A stretch of 64,000 bases of DNA. It comes from Candidatus Rokuibacteriota bacterium. GTDB lineage: Bacteria; Methylomirabilota; Methylomirabilia; Rokubacteriales; CSP1-6. Location: positions 1 through 64,000 of the forward strand of contig QHRW01000111.1 in the NCBI GenBank assembly GCA_003220265.1, in the 5' to 3' direction. Below the pieces are notes generated by a model. It saw only the letters and a list, made by a program, of their open reading frames with translations, was not told the origin of the DNA and ran no database searches. The first letter of the stretch is position 1. Every line of letters begins with the position of its first letter. This document shows positions 16,108-25,342 of the stretch, piece after piece. The position numbers and the translations under genes were made by a program.

Positions 16108-17390
16108 CCTTTCGTCAGCGCGGCCACGCGCGCGACGAGGTCGGCCTCGTCCAGCGTCGCCAGCCGGCCGCCGGTGACGACGTGACGGCCGTGCACCCAC
16201 ACGTCGGTCACCGCCTGGGGCGACATCGCGTAGACCACGCTCGCCAGCAAGTTATTGCGCGGCTGTAGCGAGAGGTGCGCGAGGTCGACGGCGACGAGGT
16301 CGGCGAGCCGGCCGGGCGCAATCACGCCGGCCTCCAGGCCGAGCATCTCGGCGGCCGAGCGCGTGCCGAGCGCGAAGGCGGTCGCCGCGGACAGCGCGGT
16401 GCCGTCCAGCAGCCGCACGCGCTGCAGCAGGGAGCACGTGCGCATCTCGTCGAAGACCGACAGCCGGTTGTTCGTGCAGCCGCCGTCGGTGCCGAGGCCG
16501 ATGCGCACGCCCGCCCGCAGCATCTCGGGAATCCGCGTGATCCCGTCGCCGAGGAACATGTTGGAGCCGGGGCAATACGCGAGCGCGGCGCCCCGGCCGC
16601 CCATCAGCGCGATCTCCTCGTCGTCCAGCCACACGCAGTGCACGCCGATCATGCGCGGGCCCAGCACGCCGAGCTGGTCGAGGTAACGGATGGGCGTGGC
16701 GCCGTGCTCCTTCAGCGTCCGCTCGCCCTCGTAGCGGCCCTCGGCCACGTGGATGTGAAAGGGGGTGCGCTCGGCCTCGGCCACCTCCCAGCCGGCCCGG
16801 ATCATCGCGGGGGAGGCGCCGTGGGGACTGTGCGGCGCGGGCTGGACCACGCACGTGTCGTCGTGACGATGCGCGGCGATCAGCTCGCGCACGCGGCGCG
16901 CCGCATCGCGCGGCGTCTCGCGATACCGCTTCGGCGCGCCCTCCCAGTCGTACATCGTCCGGGCCAGCACCAGGCGGATGCCGACCGCGCGCGCGGCGGC
17001 GATGACGGCCTCGGCGTTGTCGTTGCCGTCGTCCTGCAGGTAGAAGAAGTCCACGCAGGTGGTGGCGCCGTGGCGCAGCATCTCGGCGAAGGCGAACGTC
17101 GCCCCCAGCGCGATGCCGTCGCGATCCAGGCGCTCGGAGAACGGGTAGAGCACGCGGTCGCGCCAGCCCATGAAGTCGAGGTCGTCGCCGAGCCCGCGCA
17201 GCAGCGACTGGAAGGTGTGGCAGTGCGCGTTGACGGTGCCCGGCAGCAGCGCGCGCCCCGGCAGCGCCTGGTCCCCGCGCTGCGGCGTGCCGGCGGCCTG
17301 GACGGCCGCGACGCGCCCGTCGGTGATCGCCACCGCGCGGCCGCTCTGCCAGCCCTCCGGCGTCAGCACGAGCTCCGGCAAGAGCCGCAT
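16095..17390 (-). CDS. Amidohydrolase-family deaminase, possible formimidoylglutamate deiminase
   Basis: The 431-residue metal-dependent hydrolase has the family HxH in GTVNAHCHTFQ, later metal-site residues in PFHIHVAEG and GVHCVWLDDEE, and a catalytic Asp in GLGTDGG. The core resembles the TRZ/ATZ subgroup of amine deaminases (cytosine, S-adenosylhomocysteine and related). HutF, which converts formimidoylglutamate to formylglutamate, is in the same superfamily, and a gene between hutI and hutH suggests that job. The sequence alone does not separate HutF from other deaminases. The start ATG at 17390 is 73 bp after hutI. Confidence 0.7.
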   Translation of the reverse strand: MRLLPELVLTPEGWQSGRAVAITDGRVAAVQAAGTPQRGDQALPGRALLPGTVNAHCHTFQSLLRGLGDDLDFMGWRDRVLYPFSERLDRDGIALGATFAFAEMLRHGATTCVDFFYLQDDGNDNAEAVIAAARAVGIRLVLARTMYDWEGAPKRYRETPRDAARRVRELIAAHRHDDTCVVQPAPHSPHGASPAMIRAGWEVAEAERTPFHIHVAEGRYEGERTLKEHGATPIRYLDQLGVLGPRMIGVHCVWLDDEEIALMGGRGAALAYCPGSNMFLGDGITRIPEMLRAGVRIGLGTDGGCTNNRLSVFDEMRTCSLLQRVRLLDGTALSAATAFALGTRSAAEMLGLEAGVIAPGRLADLVAVDLAHLSLQPRNNLLASVVYAMSPQAVTDVWVHGRHVVTGGRLATLDEADLVARVAALTKGWTI

Positions 17391-17463
17391 TATCGTAGCG
17401 GGGCCCGCGAGGCCAGCTCGAGACGTGGGTGGCCTGATCCAGGAGCGCGTCGGCTCCGCACGT

Positions 17464-18705
17464 TCATCGCTCGTGGACGAGGCGGCCGCGCTTGATCACG
17501 CGGCTGACGTGGTTGACGCCGTAGAAGTAGGAGAGATAGCGCCAGTTGGGGACGTCGGCCAGCACCAGGTCGCACTGCTTGCCCGGCGCCAGTGAGCCGA
17601 CCGCGGCCTCGAGGCCCATCGCGTGGGCGCCGTGCAGCGTCACGCCCAGGAGCGCCTCCTCCGGCGACATCTTCATCTGGCTCACGGCCATGGTCATCGT
17701 GAGCTGCAGGTTGAGCCCCATCGACGAGCCCGGATTGAAGTCGGAGGCGAGGGCGACACGCACGCCCGTGGCCAGGAACGTGCGCGCCGGCGCATACGGC
17801 AGGCCGAGGAAGAACGCGGTGCCCGGGAGCAGCGCGGCCGTGACGCCGGCGTCCTTCATCCGCATCACGCCCTCCGGCCGCGCCTTGAGCAGGTGATCGG
17901 CCGACAGCGCGCCGACCTCCGCCGCCAGCTCGGCGCCGCCCAGCGTGACGAACTCGTCGGCGTGGAACTTCGCGCGTAGCCCGTGCTCCGCGCCCGCCGT
18001 CAGGACGCGCCGCGCCTGGGCGACGGAGAACACGCCCTCCTCGCAGAAGACGTCCACGTAGCGCGCGATGCCCTGGCGCTTCACGGCCGGCAGCATCTCC
18101 TTCACGACGGCGTCCACGTAGGCGTCCGCGCGGCCCTTGTACTCCGGCGGCACCTCGTGGGCGCCGCAGAAGTTGGCGTGGACCTCGACCGGCTGCGTGA
18201 CGCCGAGCCTCCCGATGGCCTCCAGCATCTTCAGCTCGTCGGCCGGCGTGAGGCCGTAGCCCGACTTGATCTCCATGGTCGTCGTGCCGTGGGCGAGCGC
18301 CGCGGCCAGGCGTGGGCGCGCCAGCGCGACCAGCTCGTCCACGGAGGCCGCGCGGGTCGCGGCCACGGTGGACAGGATGCCGCCGCCGGCCGTCGCGATC
18401 TCCTGGTAGCTGGCGCCCCGCGCGCGCAGCGCGTACTCCTGCTCGCGCGAGCCGGCGAAGACCGCGTGGGTGTGCGAGTCCACGAAGCCGGGGAGCGCCA
18501 CGCGGCCGTACGCGTCGAGATGGCGGCCGTTGCCGGCCAGCACGACCTCGTGCACGAGCCGCGATTCCGACCCCACCCACACGATGCGGCCCTCGGCCGC
18601 CGCCAGCGCGCCGCCGGGAATCACGCCCAGCGCGCCCTCGCCGAGCGCCGGGTCGCACGTCACCAGCTCGGCCGTGTTGGCGACGATGAGGTCGGCCGTG
18701 ATCAC
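17464..18705 (-). CDS. hutI: Imidazolonepropionase
   Basis: HutI hydrolyses imidazolone-5-propionate to formimidoylglutamate, the third step of histidine degradation. The 413-residue protein carries GFVDSHTHAVFAGSREQEY (metal HxH and substrate-binding residues), HGTTTMEIKSGYGL, VHANFCGAHEVPPEY and ALASDFNPGSS, all typical of HutI. The GTG at 18705 overlaps the GNAT stop by 4 bp (GTGA), which decides the start. Confidence 0.94.
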   Translation of the reverse strand: MITADLIVANTAELVTCDPALGEGALGVIPGGALAAAEGRIVWVGSESRLVHEVVLAGNGRHLDAYGRVALPGFVDSHTHAVFAGSREQEYALRARGASYQEIATAGGGILSTVAATRAASVDELVALARPRLAAALAHGTTTMEIKSGYGLTPADELKMLEAIGRLGVTQPVEVHANFCGAHEVPPEYKGRADAYVDAVVKEMLPAVKRQGIARYVDVFCEEGVFSVAQARRVLTAGAEHGLRAKFHADEFVTLGGAELAAEVGALSADHLLKARPEGVMRMKDAGVTAALLPGTAFFLGLPYAPARTFLATGVRVALASDFNPGSSMGLNLQLTMTMAVSQMKMSPEEALLGVTLHGAHAMGLEAAVGSLAPGKQCDLVLADVPNWRYLSYFYGVNHVSRVIKRGRLVHER

Positions 18706-19196
18706 AGCGCGCGCTCCATCTCCACGATGGTGAGCGTGGGATCCACCGGCTGGCGATCGCGGCGGCCCGTCGGCGTGAAGCCCAGCCGCTCGTAGAGCGT
18801 GACCGCGGGCCGATTGCCCTCGGTGACCCAGAGCCCGATGCGCCGGTAGCCGCGCTGCCGCGCCCACTCGAAGACGGCTTCGGCCAGCGCGCGTCCGATG
18901 CCGCGAGTCCGTGCTGACGGGTCGACCCACATGCCGCCCACGTGCGGCACGTCGGGGACGTCGCGTGGCAGCATGCCGAACGCCATCCCGACGGCCGCGG
19001 CGTCCTCCTCGGCCACGAACATCGCGTGGTGCCCGGGCTCGGTCACGCTTCGGGTCATGTCGTCCCAGTACGACTCCGGCTTGGCGCTGATCTCGTCGTG
19101 CGCGTGCGCGAACGCGCTGGGGGCATCGGCGAGCGCGCGCAGGCGGAGATCTTTGAAGAGCTTTGCCTCGTCGGCGCGCAGCCGCCGCACGGTCAC
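18702..19196 (-). CDS. GNAT-family N-acetyltransferase inside the hut operon
   Basis: The 164-residue protein has the GNAT fold. It shows [21 protein letters not shown], containing the acetyl-CoA-binding R-x-x-G-x-G/A signature, then [20 protein letters not shown]. The substrate is unknown. It is locked into the hut operon by 4 bp overlaps at both ends (GTG start at 19196 with the hutU stop, stop with the hutI start). A role in protecting against or modifying histidine or an amine is possible but unproven. Confidence 0.85.
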   Translation of the reverse strand: MTVRRLRADEAKLFKDLRLRALADAPSAFAHAHDEISAKPESYWDDMTRSVTEPGHHAMFVAEEDAAAVGMAFGMLPRDVPDVPHVGGMWVDPSARTRGIGRALAEAVFEWARQRGYRRIGLWVTEGNRPAVTLYERLGFTPTGRRDRQPVDPTLTIVEMERAL

Positions 19197-20857
19197 GTGG
19201 TGACGCCCGGCAGGTCGAGCTGGTGGCGCGTCGCCGCGTCCACGGCCTCGGGGTAGCCGGCATCCGCGTGGCGCATGATGCCGGTGCCGGGATCGGTCGT
19301 CAGCACGCGCTCGAGCCGGCGCGCCGCGTCCGCGCTGCCGTCGGCGACGACGACCATGCCGGCGTGAAGCGAGTAGCCGATGCCCACGCCGCCGCCGTGG
19401 TGCACGCTCACCCACGTGGCACCGGCCGCCGTGTTGAGCAGCGCGTTCAGGACCGGCCAGTCGGCGATCGCGTCGGAGCCGTCCCGCATCGACTCGGTCT
19501 CGCGGTTGGGCGAGGCCACCGAGCCGGAGTCGAGATGGTCGCGGCCGATGACGATCGGCGCCTTGACCTTGCCGGTCGCGACGAGGTCGTTGAAGATCCG
19601 CCCGGCCCGCGCGCGGTCACCGTAGCCGAGCCAGCAGATGCGGGCCGGCAGGCCCTGGAAGTGCACGCGCTCGCCGGCCAGCGTGAGCCAGCGCACGAGG
19701 TGCTCGTTGTCGCGGAAGGCGTTCAGCAGCGCGCGATCGGTCGCGTAGATGTCCTCGGGATCGCCGGAGAGCGCGACCCAGCGGAACGGTCCCTGGCCCT
19801 CGCAGAAGAGCGGGCGGATGAACGCGGGCACGAAGCCGGGATAGGCGAAGTCGGACACGCCGGCGTTCTCGGCCTCGCGGCGGAAATTATTGCCGTAGTC
19901 GAAGAGGATCGCGCCCGAGCGCTGGAAGTCGAGCATCGCCCGCATCTGCGCGGCGATGGACTCGTACGCGCGCTTCAGGTACTCCTTCGCGTCGCGCGCG
20001 CGCAGCGCCGCGGCCTCGGCCACGGGGAGACCGGCGGGGATGTAGCCGTTGAGCATGTCGTGCGCGGAGGTCTGGTCGGTGACGGCGTCGAAGCGCACGC
20101 CGCGACGGGCCAGCTCGGGATGCACCTGGGCGGCGTTGCCGTGGAGCGCGATCGACAGCGGTGTGCGCGCGCGCCGCGCCTGCTCCGCCCACGCCAGCGC
20201 CTCGTCGAGCGAGTCCGTCATGCGATCGACGTACTTCAGGCGCAGCCGCCGCTCGATGCGCTCGCGATCGATCTCGACGAAGAGCCCGACACCGCCGTTG
20301 AGCGTGACGGCCAGCGGCTGGGCGCCGCCCATGCCCCCGAGCCCGGCCGAGAGCACGAGCCGCCCGGCCAGCGTTCCGCCGAAGTGCTTGCGCGCGCAGG
20401 CGCCGAACGTCTCGTAGGTCCCCTGCAGGATGCCCTGCGTGCCGATGTAGATCCACGAGCCGGCCGTCATCTGGCCATACATCGTGAGACCCATGGCCTC
20501 GTACGTGCGGAAGTGCTCCCAGTCGGCCCACTCGGGCACCAGCAGAGAGTTCGCGATCAAGACCCGCGGGGCATCGGCGTGAGTGCGGAACACGCCGACC
20601 GGCTTGCCCGATTGCACCAGCAGCGTCTCGTCGCCCTCGAGGCGCCGCAGCGTGGCCACGATGCGGTGATACGCCTCCCAGTTGCGCGCGGCCTTGCCGG
20701 AGCCGCCGTAGACGACGAGGTCCTGCCAGCGCTCGGCCACGTCGGGATCGAGGTTGTTCATGAGCATGCGGAGGGCGGCTTCCTGCGGCCAGCCCTTGCA
20801 CGTCAGTGCCGACCCGCGCGGCGCATGAATGGGTTCCGGAGGCGCGAGGCGAGACAT
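19193..20857 (-). CDS. hutU: Urocanate hydratase
   Basis: HutU uses tightly bound NAD to hydrate urocanate to imidazolone propionate. The 554-residue length is normal. Family blocks include [53 protein letters not shown] and [15 protein letters not shown] (nucleotide-binding Gly-rich loop), and the C-terminal [18 protein letters not shown]. It is the first gene of the minus-strand hut unit; 159 bp of repetitive sequence separates it from fabI, and no convincing promoter was seen there. Confidence 0.96.
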   Translation of the reverse strand: MSRLAPPEPIHAPRGSALTCKGWPQEAALRMLMNNLDPDVAERWQDLVVYGGSGKAARNWEAYHRIVATLRRLEGDETLLVQSGKPVGVFRTHADAPRVLIANSLLVPEWADWEHFRTYEAMGLTMYGQMTAGSWIYIGTQGILQGTYETFGACARKHFGGTLAGRLVLSAGLGGMGGAQPLAVTLNGGVGLFVEIDRERIERRLRLKYVDRMTDSLDEALAWAEQARRARTPLSIALHGNAAQVHPELARRGVRFDAVTDQTSAHDMLNGYIPAGLPVAEAAALRARDAKEYLKRAYESIAAQMRAMLDFQRSGAILFDYGNNFRREAENAGVSDFAYPGFVPAFIRPLFCEGQGPFRWVALSGDPEDIYATDRALLNAFRDNEHLVRWLTLAGERVHFQGLPARICWLGYGDRARAGRIFNDLVATGKVKAPIVIGRDHLDSGSVASPNRETESMRDGSDAIADWPVLNALLNTAAGATWVSVHHGGGVGIGYSLHAGMVVVADGSADAARRLERVLTTDPGTGIMRHADAGYPEAVDAATRHQLDLPGVTT

Positions 20858-20870
20858 CCTATTTTTTGTA

Positions 20871-20895
20871 GGGGGGACCCTAGGAGGGTCCCCCC
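20871..20895. repeat. Perfect 11-bp palindrome with AGG loop
   Basis: GGGGGGACCCT (20871-20881) pairs fully with AGGGTCCCCCC (20885-20895) around AGG. A T-rich stretch (20862-20867) precedes it on the plus strand, so for fabI transcription (minus) the hairpin is followed by A residues, which is not a classical terminator. The core resembles the imperfect palindromes inside tilS at 61.0 kb. Confidence 0.75.
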
Positions 20896-20967
20896 CGACC
20901 CCCTCCGGTTTCGCGGGGCGGCAATTCGGACGCTCCGATCCCCGACCCCCTCCGGTTTCGCGGGGCG
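20893..20967. repeat. Two exact 28-bp direct repeats between fabI and hutU
   Basis: Identical 28-bp units occupy 20893-20920 and 20940-20967. Each contains CCCCCTCCGGTTTCGCGGGG and the pair has a 47-bp period. Further right, short degenerate repeats of the form TTCGGACGTTCGG / TTCGGGCGCTCGG fill the interval to the fabI stop. This is non-coding repetitive DNA of unknown function. Confidence 0.8.
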
Positions 20968-21016
20968 TGCCTTCGGATGTTCCGGATTCGGACGTTCGGC
21001 ATTCGGGCGCTCGGGG

Positions 21017-21784
21017 TCAGACGCCCATGACGAAGTAACCGCAGTCGACGTGGATGACTTCGCCGGTGATCCCGGAGGACATCGGCGAGGCGAGGAAGAG
21101 CGCGGTGTCGCCGACCTCGCGCAGCTCGACGTTGCGCCGGAGCGGCGCCTTCTCGGCGTGGTGCTTCAGCATGCCGGTGAAGCCGCGGATGCCGCGGGCC
21201 GCCAGCGTGTTGACCGGCCCCGCGGAGATCGCGTTGACGCGGATGTTCTTGGGCCCGAGGTCGGCCGCCAGGTAGCGCACCGAGGCCTCCAGCGAAGCCT
21301 TGGCCACGCCCATGACGTTGTAGCCGGCGGCCACCTTCTCGGCGCCGTAGTACGTCATGGCGATCACGGAGCCGCCGCCGCCGCGCTCCATCAGCGGCGT
21401 CGCCGCGCGCGTCACCGCCACCAGCGAGTAGGCCGAGACGTCGTGGGCCACGCGGAAACCCTCGCGCTCCGTGGAGAGGAAATCGCCCTCGAGGTCTTCC
21501 TTGCGCGCGTACGCGATCGAGTGGACGACCGTGTCGAGCCGGCCGAAGTCGCGCTCGACGCTCGCGAACACCGTCGCGACGTCGGCGTCGACACCCACGT
21601 CGCAGGCGTAGAGCGGCGAGCCCGGCAGCGTGCCCGCCAGCTCCTCGACGTTCTCCTTCAGCCGCTCGCCTTGATACGTGAACGCCAGCCGCATGCCGGC
21701 CCCGGCCAGCGCCTGGGCGATCGCCCACGCGATCGAGCGCTTGTTGGCGACGCCGAGCACGATGCCGGTCTTTCCCTTGAGCAT
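21017..21784 (-). CDS. fabI: Enoyl-[acyl-carrier-protein] reductase (NADH)
   Basis: FabI carries out the last reduction of each fatty-acid elongation cycle. The 255-residue SDR has the family nucleotide motif GIVLGVANKRSIAWAIAQAL, HSIAYARKEDLEGDF, and the catalytic Tyr-x6-Lys in YNVMGVAK. Near the C-terminus, SSGITGEVIHVDCGYFVMG is typical of FabI. It is divergent from the LLM oxidoreductase, with 42 bp between start codons. Confidence 0.95.
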   Translation of the reverse strand: MLKGKTGIVLGVANKRSIAWAIAQALAGAGMRLAFTYQGERLKENVEELAGTLPGSPLYACDVGVDADVATVFASVERDFGRLDTVVHSIAYARKEDLEGDFLSTEREGFRVAHDVSAYSLVAVTRAATPLMERGGGGSVIAMTYYGAEKVAAGYNVMGVAKASLEASVRYLAADLGPKNIRVNAISAGPVNTLAARGIRGFTGMLKHHAEKAPLRRNVELREVGDTALFLASPMSSGITGEVIHVDCGYFVMGV

Positions 21785-21812
21785 GGCCCATAGAGTACCG
21801 CAGGCGGCGCGC

Positions 21813-21818
21813 TATACT
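21813..21818 (+). promoter_or_regulatory. Possible -10 box (TATACT) giving a nearly leaderless mRNA
   Basis: TATACT lies 8 bp before the LLM oxidoreductase ATG at 21827. A start site 6-8 bp downstream would put the transcript end at or next to the ATG, and no Shine-Dalgarno sequence is present. There is no clear -35 box. Tentative. Confidence 0.35.
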
Positions 21819-21826
21819 CCGGACCC

Positions 21827-22816
21827 ATGCGCACCGGGATCGTCCTCGCGGGCTTCGCCGCCGCCCCGCTCGCCGACTTCGTCGCCGTCGCGCGCGAGGC
21901 GGAGACGCGCGGCTATCACACCGCCTGGCTCGGCGAGGTCTCCGGCTACGACGCGATCGTGATGTCCACCGTGGTGGCGACGCACACGACGCGCCTCCAC
22001 GTCGCCAACGGCGTGCTGCCCGTGCAGACGCGCACGCCGGTCATCCTGGGCATGGCCACGGCGTCGCTCAACCACCTGGCGCCCGGCCGCTTCGCGCTCG
22101 GCCTCGGGCTGTCCAGCAAGACGATCGTGGAGCAGTGGCACGGCCTCGACTTCGCGCCCTCGCTGGCGCAGATCCGCGAGGCCGTCGAGATCGTGCGCAA
22201 GGTGGCCAGCGGCGAGCGCGTGAGCCACGAGGGCAAGCACTATCGCGTGAAGGGCTTCCGCCTCACGAGCCCGCCGCCGGCGGCGCCCGTGCGCGTGTAC
22301 CTGGCGGCGCTCGGCCCCGAGATGCTGGAGCTGGCCGGCGAGATCGCCGACGGCGTGCTGCTCAACTGGATCCCGCCCGAGGCCGTGCCGGCCTCGATCG
22401 CGCACCTGAAGGCCGGCGCGCAGAAGGCCGGCCGCACGCTGGAGAATTTCGAGATCGCCTCGTTCGTGCGCACCTGCGTCACCGACGACGCCGCCGCGGC
22501 GCGCGAGACGCTGGCCCGCGACGTCACCGGCTACGCGACGGTGGACGTCTACGCGTCGTTCTTCCGGACGGCCGGCTACGCCGACGAGGTCGCGCAGGTC
22601 GGCGCGGCCTGGAGCGCGGGGGATCGCAGCGGCGCGGTGAAGAAGATCTCGCCGCGGATGCTCGACGGCCTCGGCGTGGTCGGCGACGAGGCGTTCTGCC
22701 GCGCGCGCATCGCCGAGTTCGCGGCCTCCGGCCTCACGCAGCCGGTGATCGTGCCGTTCGCGCCGCCCGGCGGCGACCGCGCCGCGCTCCTCCGGACCCT
22801 TCGCGCGTTTCCGTAG
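21827..22816 (+). CDS. LLM-class (luciferase-like) flavin-dependent oxidoreductase
   Basis: The 329-residue TIM-barrel protein has the luciferase-like monooxygenase pattern: EAETRGYHTAWLGEVSGYDA, LGMATASLNHLAPGRFALGL, SHEGKHYRV and VYLAALGPEMLELAGEIADG. This subgroup often uses F420 in place of FMN, but the cofactor cannot be determined here. It lies 3 bp upstream of kdsB, so the two are likely co-transcribed although their functions seem unrelated. Confidence 0.85.
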   Translation: MRTGIVLAGFAAAPLADFVAVAREAETRGYHTAWLGEVSGYDAIVMSTVVATHTTRLHVANGVLPVQTRTPVILGMATASLNHLAPGRFALGLGLSSKTIVEQWHGLDFAPSLAQIREAVEIVRKVASGERVSHEGKHYRVKGFRLTSPPPAAPVRVYLAALGPEMLELAGEIADGVLLNWIPPEAVPASIAHLKAGAQKAGRTLENFEIASFVRTCVTDDAAAARETLARDVTGYATVDVYASFFRTAGYADEVAQVGAAWSAGDRSGAVKKISPRMLDGLGVVGDEAFCRARIAEFAASGLTQPVIVPFAPPGGDRAALLRTLRAFP

Positions 22817-22819
22817 CTG

Positions 22820-23551
22820 ATGGCCCTGACGGTCCTCGGCGTGATTCCGGCGCGGCTGGCGTCCACGCGGCTGCCGCGCAAGGTGCTGCGCCCGCTGGCC
22901 GGCCGCCCGCTGGTGGCCTGGGTGTACGACGCCGCCCGCAAGGCGCCCGACCTCGCCGACGTGGTGGTGGCGACGGACAGCGACGAGGTGATCGACGCGT
23001 GCCGCGCGCTCGGCATCCAGGTGGTCCTCACCTCGCCCGAGCATCCCTCCGGCACCGACCGCGTGTGGGAAGTGGCGCAGGGCCGGGCGGCCGACGTCTA
23101 CGTCAACATCCAGGGTGACGAGCCGTTCGTCACCGCGGGCCACGTCGCCAAGCTGGTGGAGCCGTTCCGCCGCGACGCCGGCACGCAGGTGAGCACGCTC
23201 TGCATCCGCGCCACGCCGGACGAGATCGACGCGCGCCAGGTCAACAAGGTCGTCTTCGGGGCCGGGGGCCGCGCGCTCTACTTCTCGAAGTACGGCATCC
23301 CGTTCGATCGCGACAACCGGGGCGCCGTGCGCTACAAGCACGTCGGCCTCTATGCCTATGGCCGGCCCGCGCTCGAGGCCTTCCATCGGCTCCCGCCCTC
23401 GATTCTCGAGCGCGCCGAGGGCCTCGAGCAGCTCCGCTTCCTCGAGCACGGCATCCCGATCACGGTGATGGAGACCACCGAGCCCACCATCGGCGTGGAC
23501 ACCGAGGAGGATCTGCGCGCCGCCGAGGCCCGCTTGACCGCGCGCCGGTGA
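22820..23551 (+). CDS. kdsB: 3-deoxy-manno-octulosonate cytidylyltransferase
   Basis: KdsB activates Kdo as CMP-Kdo for lipopolysaccharide core synthesis. The 243-residue protein has VIPARLASTRLPRKVL (the CTP-binding loop with PxRxxSxRxPxK), VVVATDSDEVIDAC, HPSGTDRVWEVAQ, VNIQGDEPFV and KHVGLYAYGRPALEAF. It is good evidence for a diderm envelope. The stop overlaps the following MFS gene by 4 bp. Confidence 0.95.
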   Translation: MALTVLGVIPARLASTRLPRKVLRPLAGRPLVAWVYDAARKAPDLADVVVATDSDEVIDACRALGIQVVLTSPEHPSGTDRVWEVAQGRAADVYVNIQGDEPFVTAGHVAKLVEPFRRDAGTQVSTLCIRATPDEIDARQVNKVVFGAGGRALYFSKYGIPFDRDNRGAVRYKHVGLYAYGRPALEAFHRLPPSILERAEGLEQLRFLEHGIPITVMETTEPTIGVDTEEDLRAAEARLTARR

Positions 23552-24725
23552 GCGAGCCCCGCCTGCTCGAGCGGCCGCCCAAGATCCGGTGGGTCATCCT
23601 CGCGCTCATCGTCCTGGCCCAGACCGTGGCCAACATCGGCCCGCTCGGCATCCCGGCGATCGCCTCGCTCATCCGCGCCGACCTGGGCCTCACGCTCACC
23701 CAGGCCGGCTCGTTCCTCTCCGGCTACTACATCGGGCCCGTCACGATGTCGCTCTTCGGCGGCGTACTGGCCGATCGCTGGGGCACCGCGCGGACGCTGG
23801 TCCTCGGCCAGGCCATCATCGCGACCGGGCTGCTGGCGGCCAGTGCCGCGCCGACGTACGGCGTCCTCGTCGCGCTGATGATCGTGGCGGGCGTGGGGTA
23901 CGGCCTGCTGAACCCCGCCTCGACGACGGCGGCGATGTCGTGGTTCCCGCCGCGCCAGCGCGCGACCGTCGTGGGGCTCAAGCAAGTGGGGCTGCCGTTC
24001 GGCGGCATGCTCGGCGCGGCGACGCTGCCGGCGCTGGCGCTCGCGCTCGGCTGGCGCATGGCGATCGTCGCCAGCGCGCTCGCCATCGCCGTCTGTGCCG
24101 TCGTGTGCGCGATCATCTATCGCGATCCACCCGGCGAAGCGGCGGCGCGCAAGGTGGCGGGCACTCGGAGTCCGATCCGCGCCGTGCTGCGGATGCGGGA
24201 TCTCTGGCTCGTGGCCCTCGCCACCGCCGTCTTCGCCGCCATGCAGACCGTGTGGATGGCGTTCCTCGCGCTCTATCTCCAAGGAGTCGTCGGCCTGCCG
24301 CTGCTGGCGGACGCGTGGCCTTCGGGATGCTCTCCGATCGCGTCTTCGGCGGCCGTCGGCGCGCGCCGCTCGTGATCGCGGGATGCGCCTCCGCGCTGTG
24401 CTCGGTGGCGATCGCCTTCACCGGCCCGACCACTTCGGGGCCGTGGCTCGCCGCGCTCGCGCTGGTGTTCGGCTTCGCCGGCATCGGCTGGAACGGTGTG
24501 CAGCACACCCTCATGGCGGAGCTGGCCGGGCCCGGCGCCGCCGCCACCGCCGTCGGCCTCGGCCTGGCCGTGTCGTCGGGCGGCGTCATGCTGGGGCCGC
24601 CCGTCTTCGGCTGGCTCGTGCAGATGGCCGGTAGCTACCGCGGACCGTGGATCGCGCTGGCCGCCACCATGGCGGTCGGTCTCGCGCTGCTTGCGCTCGT
24701 CCGCGAGCGCCGTCCCCTCTTCTGA
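23548..24725 (+). pseudogene. MFS transporter gene broken by frameshift/deletion near 24,310
   Basis: The GTG at 23548 overlaps kdsB and opens a major-facilitator protein with about seven helices (IVLAQTVANIGPLGIPAIA, GGVLADRWGTARTLVLG). At VVGLPLLA the frame is lost; in this frame the protein ends at 24375. The next frame continues directly with GRVAFGMLSDRVFGGRRRAPL and helices 8-12 to a stop at 24725. Normal relatives have more residues between these blocks, so the lesion seems to be a small deletion not divisible by three. It could be a true pseudogene or an assembly error. Confidence 0.75.
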
Positions 24726-24808
24726 ACGCGTAAATAGCGGGCGGCACACGGGCGTCATACCTGGCGAGCCGGGCAACAGGGCCCGGCCAGATGGGGAGGA
24801 AGACTCTG

Positions 24809-25276
24809 ATGAGAAAGTTCTCACTTCGCAGCGTGGCGCTGGCCCTGCTTGCCACGGCTCTCGTGGCCGGCGGCGTCTACGCAGCCGATCCGCCGGCCGC
24901 CACGCCCGGCCAGCCGCATCAGCGCGGCGCCTGGCTGCAGCAGAAGCTGGGGCTGAGCGACACGCAGGCGCAGCAGATTCGCGAGATCCACGCGCGTGAC
25001 TTCGCCGCGCAGAAGCAGAACTGGCAGGCGCTACGCCAGGCCCAGACCGACCTGCGGCGCCTGGCGCTCTCCGGCGCCGACGATCGCACGCTGTCGGCCA
25101 AGCAGACCGAGGTGCAGAACCTGCTCGCGCAGGCGATGCAGGCGCGCGTGAACACGCTCAAGGAGATCGGGCCGATTCTCACGCCCGAGCAGCGCGAGGC
25201 CTACGCCAAGATGATGGCCCAGGGCCCGCGCGGTCACCGTCACATGAAGCAGCCCGCCCCGCAGCAGGGCTCGTAA
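24809..25276 (+). CDS. Periplasmic Spy/CpxP-like LTxxQ protein
   Basis: The ATG at 24809 has a GGAGGA sequence about 8 bp upstream and gives a 155-residue protein with signal peptide (SVALALLATALVAGGVYAA). The mature part is helical, with the two family motifs LGLSDTQAQQIREI and LTPEQREAY. Members act as periplasmic chaperones or metal-stress sensors. The C-terminus GPRGHRHMKQP contains a few His that might bind metal. It stands alone before a hairpin at 25320. Confidence 0.78.
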   Translation: MRKFSLRSVALALLATALVAGGVYAADPPAATPGQPHQRGAWLQQKLGLSDTQAQQIREIHARDFAAQKQNWQALRQAQTDLRRLALSGADDRTLSAKQTEVQNLLAQAMQARVNTLKEIGPILTPEQREAYAKMMAQGPRGHRHMKQPAPQQGS

Positions 25277-25319
25277 GCGAACGAAGCGCAGGCTCGCGAG
25301 AGCAGTCCGTTCCAGAGGA

Positions 25320-25342
25320 GCGCCCCGGCTACGCCGGGGCGC
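25320..25342. terminator. Perfect 10-bp hairpin between convergent genes
   Basis: GCGCCCCGGC (25320-25329) pairs with GCCGGGGCGC (25333-25342) around TAC. It lies after the Spy-like gene and covers the last bases of the convergent MscS reading frame. No T tract follows in either direction, so intrinsic termination would be inefficient. Confidence 0.55.

Noticed and set aside
16095..17390. Naming the amidohydrolase hutF outright
   Set aside because: Its motifs fit TRZ/ATZ-type deaminases at least as well. Only the operon context supports HutF.
20871..20895. Palindrome as an intrinsic terminator of fabI
   Set aside because: On the fabI (minus) strand it is followed by A residues, not T. The T run is on the other side.
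20893..20967. Direct repeats as a small CRISPR array
   Set aside because: Only two repeat copies with a 19-bp spacer and no cas genes.
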